Below the pieces are notes generated by a model. It saw only the letters and a program-made list of their open reading frames with translations. It did not search any database and was not told the DNA's origin. The translations under genes and the position numbers were made by a program. A stretch of DNA of 64,000 nt from Mesorhizobium sp. B2-1-1 (GTDB taxonomy: Bacteria; Pseudomonadota; Alphaproteobacteria; Rhizobiales; Rhizobiaceae), in the NCBI RefSeq assembly GCF_006442975.2, contig NZ_CP083954.1, positions 4,719,501-4,783,500 on the forward strand, written 5' to 3'. Each line of letters starts with the position of its first letter. The stretch's first letter is position 1. Below, piece by piece: positions 52,077 to 62,149 of the stretch.

Positions 52077-53399
52077 ATGCAGAACCTGCTCCTGAGCTAC
52101 TATGGCGACGACCTCACCGGCTCGACGGATGTCATGGAGGCGCTCGAGCTCGGCGGCGTGCCGACGGTGCTGTTCATGCGTCGGCCCGACGAGCGCCTGC
52201 TGGCGCGATTTTTCCATTGCCGCGCCGTCGGACTGGCCGGCACCAGCCGAAGCGAAACGCCGCAATGGATGGAGCAGAATCTGGCGCCCGCCTTCGAATG
52301 GCTGAAGAGCCTCGAAGCGGCGATCTGCCATTACAAGATCTGTTCGACCTTCGATTCCAGCCCGACGGTCGGCAATATCGGCCGCGCCATCGAGATCGGC
52401 CGGCGCATCTTCGGCCAGAGTAGCGTGCCGATGGTCGTCGGCGCGCCGCAGCTCAAGCGCTACACGGCCTTCGGCAATCTTTTCGCGGCGTTCCGCGGCG
52501 AGTATTTCCGCATCGACAGGCATCCGGTGATGAGCAGGCATCCGGTGACGCCGATGAACGAAGCAGACCTGCTCGTGCATCTCTCGCGCCAGACCAGTCT
52601 CAGCTCCGGCCTTGTCGACCTGGCTGCATTGCAGACCGACGATCTCGCGCAAACGGTCGACCAGGCCGTGCAAAACAGGGCGATCATCCTGTTTGATGTC
52701 GAAAGCCGCCAGACACAGAGACGCGTCGGCGAACAGATCTGGCGCATCCATGACCAAGGCCATGGCTTCGTCGTCGGATCCTCGGGCGTCGAATATGCCT
52801 TGCTTGCCGAATGGGCCGGCAAAGGCATTGCCTCCGGGCAGGCGTCGTTCGCGCCGCCGGGACCGGTAGACCGCCTCGCGGTGGTCTCGGGCAGCGTGTC
52901 GCCGACCACCGAAAAGCAGATCCGCCACGCCCTTGCCCACGGTTTCGACGGCGTCGAGATGGATGCCATGCAACTGGTCACGGAGGGCGCCAAGGAGGCA
53001 ATCGAGCGCGCCGTCGCGAGCGGATTGGCAAGCCTGGCTGCGGGGCGCAGCGTCATCCTCTACACCGCGCTTGGCCCACAGGCCGACCGTGGCGCCGAGA
53101 TCGACCGGATCGAAGGTGCGCGAAACACGCTCGGGCGAGCGCTGGGAACAATCCTGCGCCGGTTAATCGTGGAACAGAAACTCAAGCGCGCGGTGATCGC
53201 CGGCGGCGACACCTCCAGTCACGCGCTCGGACAATTGGCCATCGACGCGCTGACCGTGCGCATGCCGTTGCCGCAATCGCCGGGATCACCGCTCTGTGTC
53301 GCCCATGGCGGCGGCGCAATCGATGGACTCGAAATCGCGCTCAAGGGCGGCCAGGTCGGCACCGACGCCTATTTCGAGACGATCCGGCTGGGAAGCTAG
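52077..53399 (+). CDS. oiaK: Four-carbon acid sugar kinase family (DUF1537), probable 3-oxo-isoapionate kinase
   Basis: A 440-residue protein. The N-terminal substrate domain opens with YYGDDLTGSTDVMEAL at about 8-23; the C-terminal nucleotide-binding domain carries AGGDTSSHALGQL near 380 and VAHGGGAIDGL near 410. Both are signatures of the DUF1537 kinase family, whose members act on four-carbon and branched acid sugars. Beside a RuBisCO-like gene the natural role is OiaK, making 3-oxo-isoapionate-4-phosphate with ATP. The second module has no such kinase. Confidence 0.83.
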   Translation: MQNLLLSYYGDDLTGSTDVMEALELGGVPTVLFMRRPDERLLARFFHCRAVGLAGTSRSETPQWMEQNLAPAFEWLKSLEAAICHYKICSTFDSSPTVGNIGRAIEIGRRIFGQSSVPMVVGAPQLKRYTAFGNLFAAFRGEYFRIDRHPVMSRHPVTPMNEADLLVHLSRQTSLSSGLVDLAALQTDDLAQTVDQAVQNRAIILFDVESRQTQRRVGEQIWRIHDQGHGFVVGSSGVEYALLAEWAGKGIASGQASFAPPGPVDRLAVVSGSVSPTTEKQIRHALAHGFDGVEMDAMQLVTEGAKEAIERAVASGLASLAAGRSVILYTALGPQADRGAEIDRIEGARNTLGRALGTILRRLIVEQKLKRAVIAGGDTSSHALGQLAIDALTVRMPLPQSPGSPLCVAHGGGAIDGLEIALKGGQVGTDAYFETIRLGS

Positions 53400-53411
53400 A
53401 CGTTTGTTTTT

Positions 53412-53459
53412 GCGCAATTCCGGACGGAAAACCGTACACACTTTTCCTGGAATTGCTCT
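53412..53459. repeat. Short palindromic Rhizobiales repeat after oiaK
   Basis: GCAATTCC (53414-53421) and GGAATTGC (53449-53456), plus GGAAAA and TTTTCC inside, form a stem. I recognise the unit as a common intergenic repeat in Mesorhizobium and relatives, often at gene ends. It lies between convergent genes and may end both transcripts. Confidence 0.6.
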
Positions 53460-54279
53460 AAGCCGTTGCCATGATGACGTGGGCCTGAATTTTGGCGGCC
53501 ACCGCGCCGCTGCCATGTCTGTCTGCAATCGCGGATGCGGCGTAGTCGGTCGCGGCTTGCAGCTTCCCTGCCTCCCGGGCCTCGATTTCGGTGCGAAGCA
53601 CAGTTCCCTGGCAATAAGCGACGGCGGGAAGGCGCGGCGAGGATGCACGGCTTTGTTCGGCTCTCGTCTCGATCATCACAGGAGAAAAGCCAGCCTCCTC
53701 CAGCTCGCGACGGATCACTGCCTTGTCGTGGTAGCCATGCGGCGTGCGTGCCAGAAAGCGCGGCGGATCGTCGGGGAAGATCCTTGCGAGAGCATTCGTC
53801 ACATCATCGGCAAAGACGTTCTCCTCGATGCGATCCCATACGCTGAACAGGAAATGTCCGCCCGGCCTCAGGACACGCCTGGCTTCGCGGTAGGCCGATG
53901 GCCGGTCGGGAAAGAACATCGCACCGAACTGACAGCAAACGAGGTCGAAGGCCGCATCTTCAAACGGCAGCGCCAAGGCGTCCGCTTGACGCCATGTGAT
54001 GCGACCGTCGGGAGGTTGTCGCGAAGCGGCATAGTCGAGCATCGGCTGGTTGAGGTCGGTTACCGTATAGCTTGCGCCGGGAGACAGTTTCGGCGCCAAT
54101 GCACGGGTAACGACCCCGGTGCCGGCGGCCGTCTCCAAAACGGCGGCGGGCGACAGGGACGCTGCTCGTCCTGCAATATCCGCAGCGAAGGGCTCGAAAA
54201 TCAACGGCACCATATAGCGGTCGTAGTTTTCCGGTATAGAGCCAGCGAATACCTTGTCCGTTTCCAGCATTGCCACCAC
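53458..54279 (-). CDS. Class I SAM-dependent methyltransferase
   Basis: A 273-residue methyltransferase. Motif I is VLETAAGTGVVT near residue 46; the motif II-like QADALALPFEDAAFDLVCC is near 97 and the post-II RRVLRPGGHFLFSV near 133. These are the UbiE/Methyltransf_11 pattern. Start is GTG at 54279 or the in-frame ATG three codons later (54270). It has no clear operon partner: convergent with oiaK, and followed upstream by a 145-base gap without a gene. The substrate is unknown. Confidence 0.8.
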   Translation of the reverse strand: MVAMLETDKVFAGSIPENYDRYMVPLIFEPFAADIAGRAASLSPAAVLETAAGTGVVTRALAPKLSPGASYTVTDLNQPMLDYAASRQPPDGRITWRQADALALPFEDAAFDLVCCQFGAMFFPDRPSAYREARRVLRPGGHFLFSVWDRIEENVFADDVTNALARIFPDDPPRFLARTPHGYHDKAVIRRELEEAGFSPVMIETRAEQSRASSPRLPAVAYCQGTVLRTEIEAREAGKLQAATDYAASAIADRHGSGAVAAKIQAHVIMATA

Positions 54280-54424
54280 CCGCCCTCTGCCTAGAGGCTC
54301 GGGAGATTAGCATATCATTCCTTGTTTTGCGGCGTTTTCGGCGGAGGCGGCGAGTCCAGCTCCAAATCAAAGAGATAGAGCATGATGTCGTCCGAAAACC
54401 GCTTCGCGCTTATGGCATCAGGCC

Positions 54425-54964
54425 TTAGTACAGAGGCTCGGCCATGTGCTTGGGCGCCGGCCACTGCGTCGTGACGCCGGGCTGCACCGGCCGCTCGAGA
54501 TAGGTCGACAGCACCACGTAGCTGCGCGTCGAGGTGACGCCGGGTGTCTCGTAGAGGCGCGACAGCAGGCCTTCGAGCGCCCGCGTGTCCTCCGTACGGA
54601 CCTTCAGCAGCATGCAGGTGTCGCCGGCAACCGTGTGGATCTCCTCGACCTCCGGATATTGCGAAACCGCCATCAGCTCCGGCGTCTTGCCCCAGCCCTT
54701 GGTGTCGATATGCACGAATGCCAGCAGCGGCTTCTTGACCGCCTTGGGGTCGATGATGGCAGCCGTGCCGCGAATGGCGCCGCTGCGCCGAAGGCGCTTG
54801 ACGCGCTCATGCGCGGCGGGCGGCGAGAGGCCGACACGATCGCCGAGCTCAGCATAGCTGACCGTGGCGTCGTCGACGAGAACGCCTAATATCTTTCTGT
54901 CGATCGCGTCGACATCGCGGGGCGCCGGCCTGTTCTGCGGAATGCTATTTGTTTCTTCGTTCAT
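54425..54964 (-). CDS. Lrp/AsnC-family regulator
   Basis: A 179-residue protein with the AsnC helix-turn-helix (DRKILGVLVDDATVSYAELGDRVGLSPPAAHERVKRLRRSG, about 22-62) and a RAM-type effector domain (VHTVAGDTCMLLKVRTEDTRALEGLL). It is divergent from the MFS gene with only 49 bases between, so it most likely controls that transporter. No specific amino acid ligand can be read. Confidence 0.87.
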   Translation of the reverse strand: MNEETNSIPQNRPAPRDVDAIDRKILGVLVDDATVSYAELGDRVGLSPPAAHERVKRLRRSGAIRGTAAIIDPKAVKKPLLAFVHIDTKGWGKTPELMAVSQYPEVEEIHTVAGDTCMLLKVRTEDTRALEGLLSRLYETPGVTSTRSYVVLSTYLERPVQPGVTTQWPAPKHMAEPLY

Positions 54965-55013
54965 AGTGCAAATTCCCGATTGTAGCCGAATAAAATACGG
55001 CCATTATGAATAT

Positions 55014-56204
55014 ATGTCGAACAGCGATCAAGCAGTAACCCTGGGTGCGAATGCCCGGCCGCCCATCCCGGCGCTGGCCTATCTCTTGACCGGATGCATC
55101 GCCGTCATCGGCTCGAACTCCCTGGTGCTGGGTCCGATTGCTCCCGCCGTGGCCGTGTCGTTCGCGACCAGCGTGCCTGTCGTCATGATGGCGGCCGCCG
55201 CGTTCGGCCTCGGCACCTCGGCGAGCGCCTTGTTCCTGGCGCGCTACATCGACCGGGTCGGCGCGCGCCGGATGCTTCAGGCGGCCTTGCTGCTGCTGGC
55301 GTTGGCGCTTGTCGCAAGCGCTGCGGCGCCGACGGTGACGGCGCTGGTCGCCGCGCAGCTTCTCGCCGGCATCGCCGCCGGCGTCGCCATGCCGGCAATC
55401 TATGCCAGCTCCGCGGCGATTGCCCCACCTGGACGGGAAAGCGGGACGATCGGCGTTGTGCTGACCGGATGGACGCTGAGCATGGTGGCCGGCGTTTCGC
55501 TGTCGGCGGTGCTTGCCGATCTCGTGCACTGGCGGGCCGTCTTCGCCGCCGTGGCGCTGCTGGCGGCGCTGGCGCTTGGCAGCCTTACCGCGTCGTCACT
55601 CCCGGATGTCAGAAAGGCCGGCCCGGCGCCGGCGCCGCTCGAGGCGCTCGGCATTCCCGGCATCGTGCCGCTTCTGATCGCCTGCGGCGCCTTCATGACC
55701 GCCTTCTATGGTGTCTATGGCTATCTTGGCGACCATCTGCACAGCGGGCTGGGTCAGCCGGTCAGCGCCAACGGCCTGGCCGCACTCGCCTATGGCGCCG
55801 GGTTCGGCACGGCGGCGCTCTTCGACGGCATCATCGATCGCCTGGGGGCTCGCCGCGTCATGCCCTTCGCTTACCTGCTCGTCGCCATCGTCTATGTCGC
55901 GATCGCCGCGACAAGCAACAGCTATGGCATGATGCTCGCCATGGTGGCGGCCTGGGGTCTCGCCAATCACTTCGGTCTGAACGTGCTGGTGATGCGTCTG
56001 TCGGCGCTCGATCCGTCACGGCGCGGCACGATCATGGGCCTGAACAGCGCGGTGACATATCTGGCGGTCTTTGTCGGCACCACCGGCTTCGGGCCGCTAT
56101 ATTCGGATTTCGGCTTTGCCGCATCGGCAATGGTGGCGGCGTTGCTGATGCTGGTCGCGGCTTCGGCCGCCGCCTGGCGCACGCGCCAGCCACACAGGAC
56201 GTGA
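55014..56204 (+). CDS. MFS transporter
   Basis: A 396-residue protein with 12 hydrophobic segments. The loop between helices 2 and 3 has RYIDRVGARRMLQ and its pseudo-repeat DRLGARRVMPFAY after helix 8, typical of drug- or metabolite-exporting MFS proteins. ATG at 55014 gives a normal short cytoplasmic start; there is no ribosome site, and an earlier in-frame start at 54864 would run back through the lrp gene. It is divergent from the Lrp gene, which suggests export of an amino acid or related compound. Confidence 0.82.
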   Translation: MSNSDQAVTLGANARPPIPALAYLLTGCIAVIGSNSLVLGPIAPAVAVSFATSVPVVMMAAAAFGLGTSASALFLARYIDRVGARRMLQAALLLLALALVASAAAPTVTALVAAQLLAGIAAGVAMPAIYASSAAIAPPGRESGTIGVVLTGWTLSMVAGVSLSAVLADLVHWRAVFAAVALLAALALGSLTASSLPDVRKAGPAPAPLEALGIPGIVPLLIACGAFMTAFYGVYGYLGDHLHSGLGQPVSANGLAALAYGAGFGTAALFDGIIDRLGARRVMPFAYLLVAIVYVAIAATSNSYGMMLAMVAAWGLANHFGLNVLVMRLSALDPSRRGTIMGLNSAVTYLAVFVGTTGFGPLYSDFGFAASAMVAALLMLVAASAAAWRTRQPHRT

Positions 56205-56226
56205 TGGGCCACCAGCCCGCGCGCGG

Positions 56227-56256
56227 TTGACAGCGGCGCCCCTGCCCTTCCATACA
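56227..56256 (+). promoter_or_regulatory. Promoter of the FMN riboswitch-ribH2 transcript
   Basis: A consensus TTGACA at 56227-56232 and CATACA at 56251-56256 are 18 bases apart. Transcription would begin about 10 bases before the riboswitch core. The -35 box lies just after the MFS stop. Confidence 0.55.
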
Positions 56257-56265
56257 AAGCCGTTA

Positions 56266-57016
<751 letters not shown>

Positions 57017-57093
57017 AACAGCCGAGAGCGGGGTGGAAATCGCGGTAACAGCCTGTAGTATCTCAGGAAAATGCCGAGTTCGGGAGGATGCCG

Positions 57094-58101
57094 GTGCAGA
57101 CCAAGAAGATCATCAATGACGGCAACCGTGCCGTCGACGAGATGCTAGAGGGGATTCTGGCCGCGCATCCCAGCCATCTCAGGAGCGTGGACGGCAACCC
57201 GCGCTCGATCATCGCCCGCAACGGACCGCGTCCCGGCAAGGTCGGGCTCGTCGTCGGCGGCGGCTCGGGCCATGAGCCGACCTTTCTCGGTTTTGTCGGC
57301 AAGGGCCTGGCGGACGCGGCGGCGATCGGCAATGTCTTTGCCTCGCCGCCACCCGATCCCATCCTTGAATGCGCCAAGGCGGCGAACGGCGGCGCCGGCG
57401 TCCTGTTCACGTACGGCAACTATGCCGGGGACGTGATGAATTTCGACATGGCGGCCGAAATGGCCGCCATGGACGATATCGAGGTGCGCACGGTGCTGAC
57501 CACCGACGATGTCGCCTCGGCACCGCGCGACCAGCGGCAGAAGCGTCGCGGCGTCGCCGGCAATTTCTTCGTCTTCAAGGCGGCCGGCGCGGCCTGTGAC
57601 CGCATGCTCTCCTTCGACGAATGCGAGCGCATGGCGCGCAAGGCCAACGACCATACCTTCACCATGGGCGTGGCGCTGTCGCCCTGCTCGCTGCCGCAGA
57701 CCCGGCGGCCGAATTTCGAGATCGGCGCCGACGAGATGGAGATCGGCATGGGCATCCATGGCGAGCCGGGCATCGCGCGCGGCAAGCTCGGGACCGCCGA
57801 CGAGATCACCGACGAGATGCTGGACAAGATTCTCGCCGAGATGGCGCCTTCGCCTGGCGACAAGGTTGCGGTGCTGGTCAATTCGCTGGGCTCGACACCG
57901 TTGATGGAGCTCTACATCATGAACCGTCGCGTCAAGCAGCGTCTCGACGACATCGGCGTTTCCATCCATGCGACCTGGGTCGGCAATTACTGCACGTCGC
58001 TCGAAATGGCCGGCGCCTCGGTGACGCTGTTCCATCTCGATGGCGAGTTGCAGACCATGCTCGACCATCCGTGCGACTGCGCCATGTTCCGCGCCGGCTG
58101 A
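57094..58101 (+). CDS. DhaK-type kinase subunit, probable L-erythrulose or dihydroxyacetone kinase
   Basis: A 335-residue DhaK protein. GTG at 57094 is preferred because GGGAGG sits 6 bases before it; ATG at 57088 is immediately against that site. The VGGGSGHEPT loop is near residue 58, and the histidine that binds the ketone substrate is in MGIHGEPG near 225. DhaK binds the triose or tetrulose that DhaL then phosphorylates. Next to erythrulose-phosphate isomerases, and with apionate genes nearby, L-erythrulose is a fair alternative to dihydroxyacetone. It starts 77 bases after ribH2. Confidence 0.88.
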   Translation: MQTKKIINDGNRAVDEMLEGILAAHPSHLRSVDGNPRSIIARNGPRPGKVGLVVGGGSGHEPTFLGFVGKGLADAAAIGNVFASPPPDPILECAKAANGGAGVLFTYGNYAGDVMNFDMAAEMAAMDDIEVRTVLTTDDVASAPRDQRQKRRGVAGNFFVFKAAGAACDRMLSFDECERMARKANDHTFTMGVALSPCSLPQTRRPNFEIGADEMEIGMGIHGEPGIARGKLGTADEITDEMLDKILAEMAPSPGDKVAVLVNSLGSTPLMELYIMNRRVKQRLDDIGVSIHATWVGNYCTSLEMAGASVTLFHLDGELQTMLDHPCDCAMFRAG

Positions 58102-58111
58102 GGAGTGACCC

Positions 58112-58747
58112 GTGAGCATCGATAGCGCTGACCTGAAGAGAATGTTCGATGCGATCGCGGTGGCGATCGAAGCCGACAAGGACCGGCTCTGCCAGCTCGA
58201 CGGCGTCATCGGCGACGCCGATCACGGCATCGCCATGGCGCTCGGCTTCAACGCAGTGCGCGACGCGCTGGCGCCACTCGACCTGACGGCGACCGAGCCG
58301 ACCGCGCTTCTCAACATGGCGGCTAAATCGTTCCTCAACGCGGTCGGTGCGTCGTCTGGCCCGCTCTATGCCACCGCCTTCATGCGCGCCGCCGCTGCCG
58401 TCAAGGGCAAGACCACGCTAGCTGATGCGGATGTCGTCGCGCTGTTCCAGGCGATGGCGCAAGGCATCCGCGATCGCGGCAAGGCCGAGATCGGCGAGAA
58501 GACGATGATCGACGCCTGGTTGCCGGCGGCGGAAGCGGCCGGCGCCAGCAATGCGGCGGGAAAAGGTCTTGCCGAAAGCCTCGACGCGGCAGTGGACGCG
58601 GCGCGCCTGGGGGCCGAGGCGACCAAGGACATGATCGCCGTCAAGGGCCGCTCCTCGCGGCTCGGCGAACGCTCGCTCGGCCATATCGACCCCGGCGCCG
58701 CCTCGGCCGTGACCGTCATCGAGGCTTTGCGCGACAACCTGGCTTAG
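58112..58747 (+). CDS. DhaL-type nucleotide-binding kinase subunit
   Basis: A 211-residue DhaL protein starting with GTG at 58112. The metal-binding aspartates are in [17 protein letters not shown] near 30-45, and the nucleotide loop is VGASSGPLY near 80-88. With DhaK it forms a ketose kinase. No DhaM phosphotransfer protein is in the window, so ATP may be the direct donor as in split DhaKL systems, which I cannot confirm. Its stop overlaps the stop of the convergent rpiB gene by 4 bases. Confidence 0.88.
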   Translation: MSIDSADLKRMFDAIAVAIEADKDRLCQLDGVIGDADHGIAMALGFNAVRDALAPLDLTATEPTALLNMAAKSFLNAVGASSGPLYATAFMRAAAAVKGKTTLADADVVALFQAMAQGIRDRGKAEIGEKTMIDAWLPAAEAAGASNAAGKGLAESLDAAVDAARLGAEATKDMIAVKGRSSRLGERSLGHIDPGAASAVTVIEALRDNLA

Positions 58748-59187
58748 GCCTGCTTCGCTTCATCGAGCTTGTTGATCGCCTGGACATTGCCGGCCGACGG
58801 TCCCTTCTCGTCGAACTCCGAGGCCAACCAGGTATCGACGATCGCCTTGGCGAGTTCCGGGCCGATGACGCGGGCGCCCATGGTGATGATCTGCGCGTTG
58901 TTGGATTTGGCGGCGCGCTCCGCGGAATAGGTGTCGTGGGTGAGTGCCGCCCGGATGCCAGGCACCTTGTTGGCCGAGATCGAGACGCCGATGCCGGTGC
59001 CGCAGAACAGGATGCCGCGGTCGTTCTCGCCGTCGATGATCGTCTGCGCGAGCTTTTGTGACAGGTCGGCATAAAAGCCGGCCTGGCTGAGATCGCTGAC
59101 GGCAAGTCCGGGCTTCGTCGCCAAATGTGCGGCGATGACATCGAGCAGCGGCTTGCCGGCGCTGTCGGCTCCAATGGCTATTTTCAT
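58744..59187 (-). CDS. eryI: RpiB/LacAB-family isomerase, probable D-erythrulose-4-phosphate isomerase
   Basis: A 147-residue RpiB-family protein. ATG at 59187 follows AAGGAAGG and gives the usual MKIAIGAD start. The catalytic cysteine is in [16 protein letters not shown] near residue 68 and the phosphate-binding residues in [18 protein letters not shown] near 98. The gene order DeoR-TIM-RpiB on one strand is that of Brucella eryR-eryH-eryI, where this protein makes D-erythrose 4-phosphate; DerI is the apiose-pathway name. Confidence 0.87.
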   Translation of the reverse strand: MKIAIGADSAGKPLLDVIAAHLATKPGLAVSDLSQAGFYADLSQKLAQTIIDGENDRGILFCGTGIGVSISANKVPGIRAALTHDTYSAERAAKSNNAQIITMGARVIGPELAKAIVDTWLASEFDEKGPSAGNVQAINKLDEAKQA

Positions 59188-59221
59188 GGTCGTATCCTTC
59201 CTTGAATGAGATTTCGTTCGT

Positions 59222-59980
59222 TCAGATCGCCGCCGAGGAGCGCCTGAGGATGTCGACATAGCCCTCCACCTGCCAGGCCGAGCGGCCGATAAAGAGGCCA
59301 TCGATGCTGGGCTGGCCGATCAGCTCGGCCGCGTTGCCGGGATTTACGCTGCCGCCATAGAGCACCGGCGGGATGGACGGCAGCAGGCCGCCGGCCACTT
59401 TCTTGATCAGCGCCTGCTGTTTTTCGGCATAGGCGGAGCTGGCCGGAATACCCTTGTCGCCGATCGCCCAGACCGGCTCATAGGCAAACAGGATTTTTGC
59501 CGCCTTCGCCCCGCCTTCGAGGAACAGCAGCGCACCCTCGACCTGGCCGGTCAACACCGCATCCGCCTTGCCGTTTTCGCGCTCCGCCAGCGTCTCGCCG
59601 ACGCAGATCAGCGGTATCAGTCCGTGCTTGACGGCGGCCGCCGTCTTCAGGCCGACGGTACGATCGGTCTCGCCGAAATGCTCGCGCCGTTCGCTGTGGC
59701 CGAGTTCGACCATGTCGAGACCGCAGTCGCTCAGCATCAGCGGCGAAATCTCGCCGGTCCAGGCCCCGGCATCGGCCCAGTGCATGTTCTGGGCACCGAC
59801 CTTGACCCGCGTCGACGACAGCGCCTGCTTGACCTCGCGCACCGCCGTGAACGGCGGGATGACGAAAGGCTGGATGCGCTCGTCGAAGCCTGGCACGAAG
59901 CCGGCCAATGCCCCGGCGAAATCCAGCGCCTCGGCGAGCGTCTTGTTCATCTTCCAGCTTGTACCGACCCAATAAACCAC
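59222..59980 (-). CDS. eryH: Triose-phosphate-isomerase-like protein, probable L-erythrulose-1-phosphate isomerase
   Basis: A 252-residue TIM-family barrel starting with GTG at 59980, preceded by AAGGAG. All catalytic residues are kept: WKMN near 9-12, histidine in ELGHSERR near 95, glutamate in AYEPVWAIG near 168 and the loop GGSVNPGNA. Placed between the DeoR and RpiB genes it corresponds to EryH (TpiA2), which converts L-erythrulose-1-phosphate to D-erythrulose-4-phosphate; LerI is the apiose-pathway name. A housekeeping triose-phosphate isomerase cannot be excluded by sequence. Confidence 0.85.
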   Translation of the reverse strand: MVYWVGTSWKMNKTLAEALDFAGALAGFVPGFDERIQPFVIPPFTAVREVKQALSSTRVKVGAQNMHWADAGAWTGEISPLMLSDCGLDMVELGHSERREHFGETDRTVGLKTAAAVKHGLIPLICVGETLAERENGKADAVLTGQVEGALLFLEGGAKAAKILFAYEPVWAIGDKGIPASSAYAEKQQALIKKVAGGLLPSIPPVLYGGSVNPGNAAELIGQPSIDGLFIGRSAWQVEGYVDILRRSSAAI

Positions 59981-59998
59981 GCCTGCGCTCCTTGATCC

Positions 59999-60769
59999 TC
60001 AATCCTTGTTGGCGACCACCGTCAACGAAACGCCGGCTGCATCCAGTGCGGCGCGCATTCCAGGCTCAGGCGCGCGACCGGTGAAGACGGCATCGAACGC
60101 CTCGAGTTCGGTCAGGAAATGCAGCGCCGTGCGGCCGAACTTGCCGTGATCGACCAGAAGGTATTTGCGGGTCGCTGCTTCCATCATCAGCCGCTTGATC
60201 TGCACCACCTCCTGGTCCTGGTGGAAAGCGGAGGCGCCGTGGATAGCCGATGACGACAGGAAGGCGACGTCCGCGCGCAGCGATCTCAGCGAAGCCTCGG
60301 CAAGCAGTCCGAAGAAGCCGTGGAACTTCTTGCTATACTGGCCGCCGAGCGCAATCAGGTCGATGCCCCCGGCGCCGGCCAGGTCCTGGATGACGGCCAG
60401 ATTGTTGGAGATCACCGTCAGCGGCCTGAAATCGGCGAGATGCCGTGCGATGCCGCCAGCCGTCGAGCCGTCGTCGATGATGACAGTCTGGCCGGGTTCG
60501 ATCATCGCCACGGCGGCCGCCGCAAGGCGCTGCTTTTCCCCTGTCGCCTGCTTTTGCCGGTAGCGAAAATCGCTTTCGAAGAGACCGCTCGGCTGGATCG
60601 AAGCGCCGCCACGCACCTTGCGCAGGAAACCGCTCTCCTCAAGGTCGTCGAGGTCACGATGCACCGTCATCCTGGAGACGCCAAAGCGTGAGGCAAGATC
60701 GTCGACGCTCGCCGCGCCGACGTCCATCAGAAAGTCCATGATGCCTTGACGCCTGTTATCGCTCTTCAT
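59999..60769 (-). CDS. eryR: DeoR-family regulator of the erythrulose-phosphate genes
   Basis: A 256-residue protein with a DeoR helix-turn-helix (AASVDDLASRFGVSRMTVHRDLDDLEESGFLRKVRGGA, about 18-55) and the sugar-phosphate domain (VIIDDGSTAGGIARHL; LIALGGQYSKKFHGFFG; LLVDHGKFGRTAL). ATG at 60769 is the usual start for the family, but its ribosome site is weak; ATG at 60817 has AGGAAGAA and would add 16 residues. It is the first gene of the DeoR-EryH-EryI operon and divergent from the aldolase gene. Confidence 0.84.
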   Translation of the reverse strand: MKSDNRRQGIMDFLMDVGAASVDDLASRFGVSRMTVHRDLDDLEESGFLRKVRGGASIQPSGLFESDFRYRQKQATGEKQRLAAAAVAMIEPGQTVIIDDGSTAGGIARHLADFRPLTVISNNLAVIQDLAGAGGIDLIALGGQYSKKFHGFFGLLAEASLRSLRADVAFLSSSAIHGASAFHQDQEVVQIKRLMMEAATRKYLLVDHGKFGRTALHFLTELEAFDAVFTGRAPEPGMRAALDAAGVSLTVVANKD

Positions 60770-60832
60770 TGCTGCCGATGTCCGCCAACCGACGCTGGCT
60801 CCTCGATAAGATAACATATTTCTTCCTGAAAC

Positions 60833-60851
60833 TATCATGATTTTTGTGATA
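60833..60851. promoter_or_regulatory. Weak TATCA/TGATA inverted site in the eryR-fba gap
   Basis: TATCA at 60833 and TGATA at 60847 are inverted around 9 AT-rich bases in the 263-base divergent gap 60770-61032. It could be a DeoR operator but the match is short. Confidence 0.25.
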
Positions 60852-61032
60852 ATGAGATGTTTTCCTGGGATATTCCCGTGGCTTTCATCACGGCCCTGTA
60901 ACAAGAATTGCTGCCGGGACGGTGTCTGACGGTTGCGGTTGCGCGGAAATCCGGCCAGAAGCATCGGTGGGCTGGACGATGCGCGGACAGCCAGCAAGCA
61001 CAGGTTAGAAACCAGATACGGGAGACTATTCG

Positions 61033-62097
61033 TTGGCTCGCATCACACTGAGACAATTGCTCGATCACGCCGCCGAATACGGCTATGGCGTGCCGGCCTT
61101 CAACATGAACAACATGGAACAGGGCCTCGCCATCATGGAGGCTGCGGAGGAGACCAAGTCGCCGGTCATCCTGCAGGCAAGCCGCGGTGCGCGTGCCTAT
61201 GCCAATGACGTGGTGCTGGCCAAGCTGATCGATGCGCTGGTCGAGATCCATCCCGACATCCCGGTCTGCATGCACCTCGACCACGGCAACAACGAGGCTA
61301 CCTGCGTCACCGCGATCCAGCATGGTTTCACCTCGGTGATGATGGATGGATCACTCAAGGAGGACGGCAAGTCGCCGGCCGACTACGCCTATAATTCGGG
61401 CATCACCAAGCGCGTCGTCGATATGGCGCATTGGGGCGGCGTTTCGGTCGAAGGCGAGATCGGCGTGCTGGGCTCGCTGGAGAGCGGCGGCGGCGAGCAG
61501 GAGGACGGCCACGGCGTCGAAGGCGCGATCAGCCACGACCAATTGCTCACCGATCCGGTGCAGGCCGAGCAGTTCGTGCGCGACACCCATGTCGACGCGC
61601 TGGCGGTTGCCATGGGCACCAGCCACGGCGCCTATAAATTCTCGCGCAAGCCGGACGGCGCGGTGCTGGCGATGAACGTCATCGAGGAAATCCACCGCCG
61701 CCTGCCGAACATGCACCTGGTCATGCATGGTTCGTCCTCGGTGCCGGAGGATCTGCAGGAGATCATCAACAAATATGGCGGGCAGATGAAGCCGACCTGG
61801 GGCGTGCCGGTGGAAGAGATCCAGCGCGGCATCAAGCATGGCGTGCGCAAGATCAACATCGACACCGACAACCGCATGGCGCTGACCGGCGCGATCCGCA
61901 AGGTGCTGACGGAAAATCCCTCGGAATTCGACCCGCGCAAATATCTGACGCCGGCGATGGCGGCGATGAGGAAGCTGTGCAAGGAGCGTTTCGAGCAGTT
62001 CGGCACCGCCGGCAACGCGCCGAAGATCAAGCCGCTGCCGGTCTCGGAAATGGCCAAGCGTTACAAAGCGGGCAGCCTCGATCCGAAATTCGGCTAA
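61033..62097 (+). CDS. fba: Class II fructose-bisphosphate aldolase
   Basis: A 354-residue class IIB aldolase starting with TTG at 61033 after GGGAGA. Zinc ligands and substrate residues are visible: HLDHGNN near 83, [12 protein letters not shown] near 140, GTSHGAYKF near 196, [10 protein letters not shown] near 236 and [15 protein letters not shown] near 277. The length and insert ([15 protein letters not shown]) match the Calvin-cycle (CbbA) subtype. It joins DHAP and an aldehyde phosphate. Beside genes making erythrose 4-phosphate, sedoheptulose-1,7-bisphosphate is a possible product. It is divergent from eryR. Confidence 0.92.
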   Translation: MARITLRQLLDHAAEYGYGVPAFNMNNMEQGLAIMEAAEETKSPVILQASRGARAYANDVVLAKLIDALVEIHPDIPVCMHLDHGNNEATCVTAIQHGFTSVMMDGSLKEDGKSPADYAYNSGITKRVVDMAHWGGVSVEGEIGVLGSLESGGGEQEDGHGVEGAISHDQLLTDPVQAEQFVRDTHVDALAVAMGTSHGAYKFSRKPDGAVLAMNVIEEIHRRLPNMHLVMHGSSSVPEDLQEIINKYGGQMKPTWGVPVEEIQRGIKHGVRKINIDTDNRMALTGAIRKVLTENPSEFDPRKYLTPAMAAMRKLCKERFEQFGTAGNAPKIKPLPVSEMAKRYKAGSLDPKFG

Positions 62098-62110
62098 ACG
62101 ACCAGTTCCC

Positions 62111-62149
62111 GGAGCGGTTCAGTGTTGGATAGAACCGCCGAACCGCTCC
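62111..62149. terminator. Hairpin between convergent fba and racemase genes
   Basis: GGAGCGGTTC (62111-62120) and GAACCGCTCC (62140-62149) form a perfect 10-base-pair stem with a 19-base loop. It starts 14 bases after the fba stop and overlaps the last codons of the convergent racemase gene. No T-run is present. Confidence 0.5.

Noticed and set aside
59222-59980. The housekeeping triose-phosphate isomerase
   Set aside because: All catalytic residues fit, but the DeoR-TIM-RpiB order matches eryR-eryH-eryI, so the specialised isomerase is more likely; noted as an alternative.
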